From: Actinopolyspora lacussalsi subsp. righensis
GTDB lineage: Bacteria; Actinomycetota; Actinomycetes; Mycobacteriales; Pseudonocardiaceae
Direction: 5' to 3'
NCBI RefSeq assembly: GCF_900116555.1
Contig: NZ_FPAT01000007.1
Span: 186,001 to 250,000, forward strand
Length of the DNA: 64,000 nt
Shown here: piece after piece, positions 61,811 through 64,000 of the stretch
Layout: the number at the start of each line of letters is the position of its first letter
How positions within the stretch are numbered: the stretch's first letter is position 1
The notes under the pieces: generated by a model
What the model was told of the DNA's origin: nothing
Database searches by the model: none
What the model saw: the letters and a program-made list of their open reading frames with translations, nothing else
Translations under genes and position numbers: made by a program

Positions 61811-62875
61811 ATGACGCACATGGTCGATTCGCTTCCCGGCGCGGGACCCAACAACGCGATCACCGACATAGCGGGCGTCACGGTCGGTCACCAGCGACGG
61901 TTGGACGAACGGTGGGCCACCGGCAGCACTGTGGTGCTCACGCCGGCCGGAGCCGCCGGTGCCGTGGACGTTCGCGGCGCCGGTCCGGGTACCCGGGAGA
62001 CCGACGTGCTGGCTCCCGAGAACCTGGTGCGGCGGGTGCACGGGATCGTGCTCGGCGGCGGCAGTGCCTACGGGCTCTCGGCCGCCGACGGTGTGATGCG
62101 ATGGCTGGCCGAACGCGGCCACGGCGTACCCGTCGGTCCCACCCCGCACGAGGTCGTGCCCGTGGTGCCCGCCGCGGTGCTGTTCGATCTGCCCATGAGC
62201 GACTGGGGCAGACGTCCCGACGCCACCTTCGGCTACGCCGCGTGCGAAGCGCGGACCACCGGCCATCCGGGTGCCGGGAACGTCGGTGCGGGCACTGGCG
62301 CTGTCGCGGGGGCGATCAAGGGTGGTCTCGGGACGGCGAGTTCGGTACTGGCGGACGGGACCAGGGTCGGTGCGCTGGTGGCGGTCAACTCCTCGGGGAG
62401 CGTGATAGACCCGGCGACCGGTCTGCCGTGGGCCGTCGACAGCGGTCTCGAAGGAGAGTTCGACCTGCCGCGGCCCTCGCCGGAAACCGTCAGCTCAGCG
62501 GCGCGGCGTACCGCCCGGTCCGACCGCGCGGGCAACGAGATCACTCCGCTCAACACCACGATCGGCGTCGTGGCCACCGACGCCGGTTTCGCCAAGTCCG
62601 ATTGCCGCAGGATCGCGGTCGCGGCGCAGGACGGGCTGGCCAGGGCGATACGTCCGGCTCACGGCATGACCGACGGGGACACGGTGTTCGCGCTGGCCAC
62701 CGGCGAGCGCACCACCCCCGCGGCGGGTGAGTCCCAGTGGTTGGCGGCGTTGGACGAGGTGTGCACGGCGGCGGCGCACGTGATGGCCCGGGCGATCGTG
62801 CACGCCGTTCTCGCGGCGGGATCGGTGGGTGCCGTGCCCTGTTACACGCGTCTCTACCATCCCGAACGGGAATGA
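61811..62875 (+). CDS. P1 family peptidase (DmpA/L-aminopeptidase type)
   Basis: The product is 354 residues from ATG 61811; ATG 61820 is a possible alternative. DmpA-type features are NNAITDIAGVTVGHQ at the N-terminus, HGIVLGGGSAYGLSAADGVMRWLAERG, GAGNVGAGTGAVAGAIKGGLGTAS (self-processing region with the Gly-rich loop before the catalytic Ser/Thr) and LNTTIGVVATDAGFAKSD. These hydrolases self-cleave between Asn/Gly and Ser to form two chains; here the candidate site precedes the TTIGVVATDA strand. The substrate is unknown. It is conserved at this place in mycobacteria. Confidence 0.87.
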   Translation: MTHMVDSLPGAGPNNAITDIAGVTVGHQRRLDERWATGSTVVLTPAGAAGAVDVRGAGPGTRETDVLAPENLVRRVHGIVLGGGSAYGLSAADGVMRWLAERGHGVPVGPTPHEVVPVVPAAVLFDLPMSDWGRRPDATFGYAACEARTTGHPGAGNVGAGTGAVAGAIKGGLGTASSVLADGTRVGALVAVNSSGSVIDPATGLPWAVDSGLEGEFDLPRPSPETVSSAARRTARSDRAGNEITPLNTTIGVVATDAGFAKSDCRRIAVAAQDGLARAIRPAHGMTDGDTVFALATGERTTPAAGESQWLAALDEVCTAAAHVMARAIVHAVLAAGSVGAVPCYTRLYHPERE

Positions 62876-62957
62876 ATCATGGTCGAATGTCGTTTCGACC
62901 GATGAACGACCGGTCACCGGGTTCACATTATGGGACCACGGTGAATCACCCCGTAGG

Positions 62958-63422
62958 ATGGTGGCTGTGCTGGTGATCCGACGCGACCTCGTGGATGCGA
63001 TGGTTGCGCATGCTCGACGGGACCACCCGGATGAGGCGTGTGGTGTTGTGGCGGGACCCGAGGGGTCGGACCGCCCGGAACGAATGATCGAGATGCTCAA
63101 CGCCGAACGTTCGCCGACGTTCTACAGGTTCGACTCCACCGAGCAACTGCGGGTCTGGCGAGCGATGGACGCCGCCGACGAGGAGCCGGTGGTCATCTAC
63201 CACTCGCACACCGCGACCGAGGCGTACCCCTCGCGGACCGATGTTTCGTACGCCTCGGAACCCAACGCGCACTACGTGCTCGTGTCCACCAGGGACCCGC
63301 ACGAATACGAGCTGCGCTCCTACCGCATCGTCGACGGCGTCGTCACCGAGGAGCCGGTGGAGGTCGTCGAGTCCTACATGTTCGCCCACACCGGCGGCGA
63401 CGACATCCCCGACCTAGGCTGA
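62958..63422 (+). CDS. mec: Mec-type JAMM metallopeptidase of the CysO cysteine pathway
   Basis: The product is 154 residues from ATG 62958; GTG 62967 is possible. The JAMM zinc motif is complete: Glu in DHPDEACGVVAG and HSHTATEAYPSRTD (His-x-His-x10-Asp). In mycobacteria Mec releases cysteine from the CysO-cysteine adduct, or trims sulfur-carrier C-termini. Adjacent cysO and cysM support the first role; the GGMR tail of CysO here also allows the second. Confidence 0.9.
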   Translation: MVAVLVIRRDLVDAMVAHARRDHPDEACGVVAGPEGSDRPERMIEMLNAERSPTFYRFDSTEQLRVWRAMDAADEEPVVIYHSHTATEAYPSRTDVSYASEPNAHYVLVSTRDPHEYELRSYRIVDGVVTEEPVEVVESYMFAHTGGDDIPDLG

Positions 63423-63499
63423 GTCCCCGCGTCGTGCGGTCACGCACGGTGCGGCTGTCGGGTGGATTTGCGAAATTTCGTGTAGTAGGAGGTTGCGCC

Positions 63500-64000
<501 letters not shown>

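Overview
The window is a high-GC actinobacterial chromosome segment. Gene content and order point to the Pseudonocardiales/Actinopolyspora side of the Actinomycetota: XRE(DUF5753)-DUF397 pairs, ctaD next to an ACT-ACT-HAD serB, a block dinG / nicotinamidase / pncB / clpS / DUF2017 / P1 peptidase / mec-cysO-cysM that follows the order known from mycobacteria, and many GTG/TTG starts. The genus call is inference. No rRNA, tRNA or CRISPR array was seen.

1-6250 is an accessory island, more AT-rich than the rest. It is packed with small unrelated genes that look like immunity proteins of polymorphic toxin systems (SUKH/SMI1-KNR4, a MafI-like protein, several unrecognised families). No toxin gene lies inside the window.

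6560-16430 is catabolic: a secreted GH16 glucanase, a DUF4291 protein, then a pentonate (Weimberg-type) operon (FAH-type dehydratase, semialdehyde dehydrogenase, IlvD/Edd dehydratase, GntP permease) divergent from an IclR regulator with a paired direct repeat between them, then a nitronate monooxygenase.

16420-21820 is a second accessory patch. It holds four DUF397 genes plus a deleted remnant, a frameshifted Imm1-type immunity gene, an orphan ParB-like gene with its own hairpins, the XRE regulator, a perfect 14-bp inverted-repeat operator and a divergent three-gene operon. A roughly 100-bp direct repeat brackets much of the patch.

21820-44850 carries mostly single metabolic genes and small operons: SAM methyltransferase, AAHS-type MFS carrier with LysR regulator, homospermidine synthase, a transposase-derived IS701-like protein that has lost its first catalytic Asp, DHA2 exporter, SDRs, a membrane-ACT-GNAT fusion, the 5-oxoprolinase operon pxpABC, an aldo/keto reductase and a three-subunit succinate dehydrogenase.

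45350-64000 is largely core: ctaD, serB, a peptidyl-tRNA-hydrolase-2-like gene, a translationally coupled operon bioY / acyl-CoA ligase / thiolase-like protein / ecfA / ecfT, dinG, NAD salvage, clpS, and the CysO-dependent cysteine pathway running off the right edge.

The most notable unexplained items are a dispersed extragenic element of about 90 bp (a hairpin plus a conserved GAGGTTCCGCC tail) with two clear copies and three partial ones, the biotin-transport operon whose thiolase has an altered active site, the IS701-derived protein, and the DUF397 cassette expansion with two tiny coupled genes.
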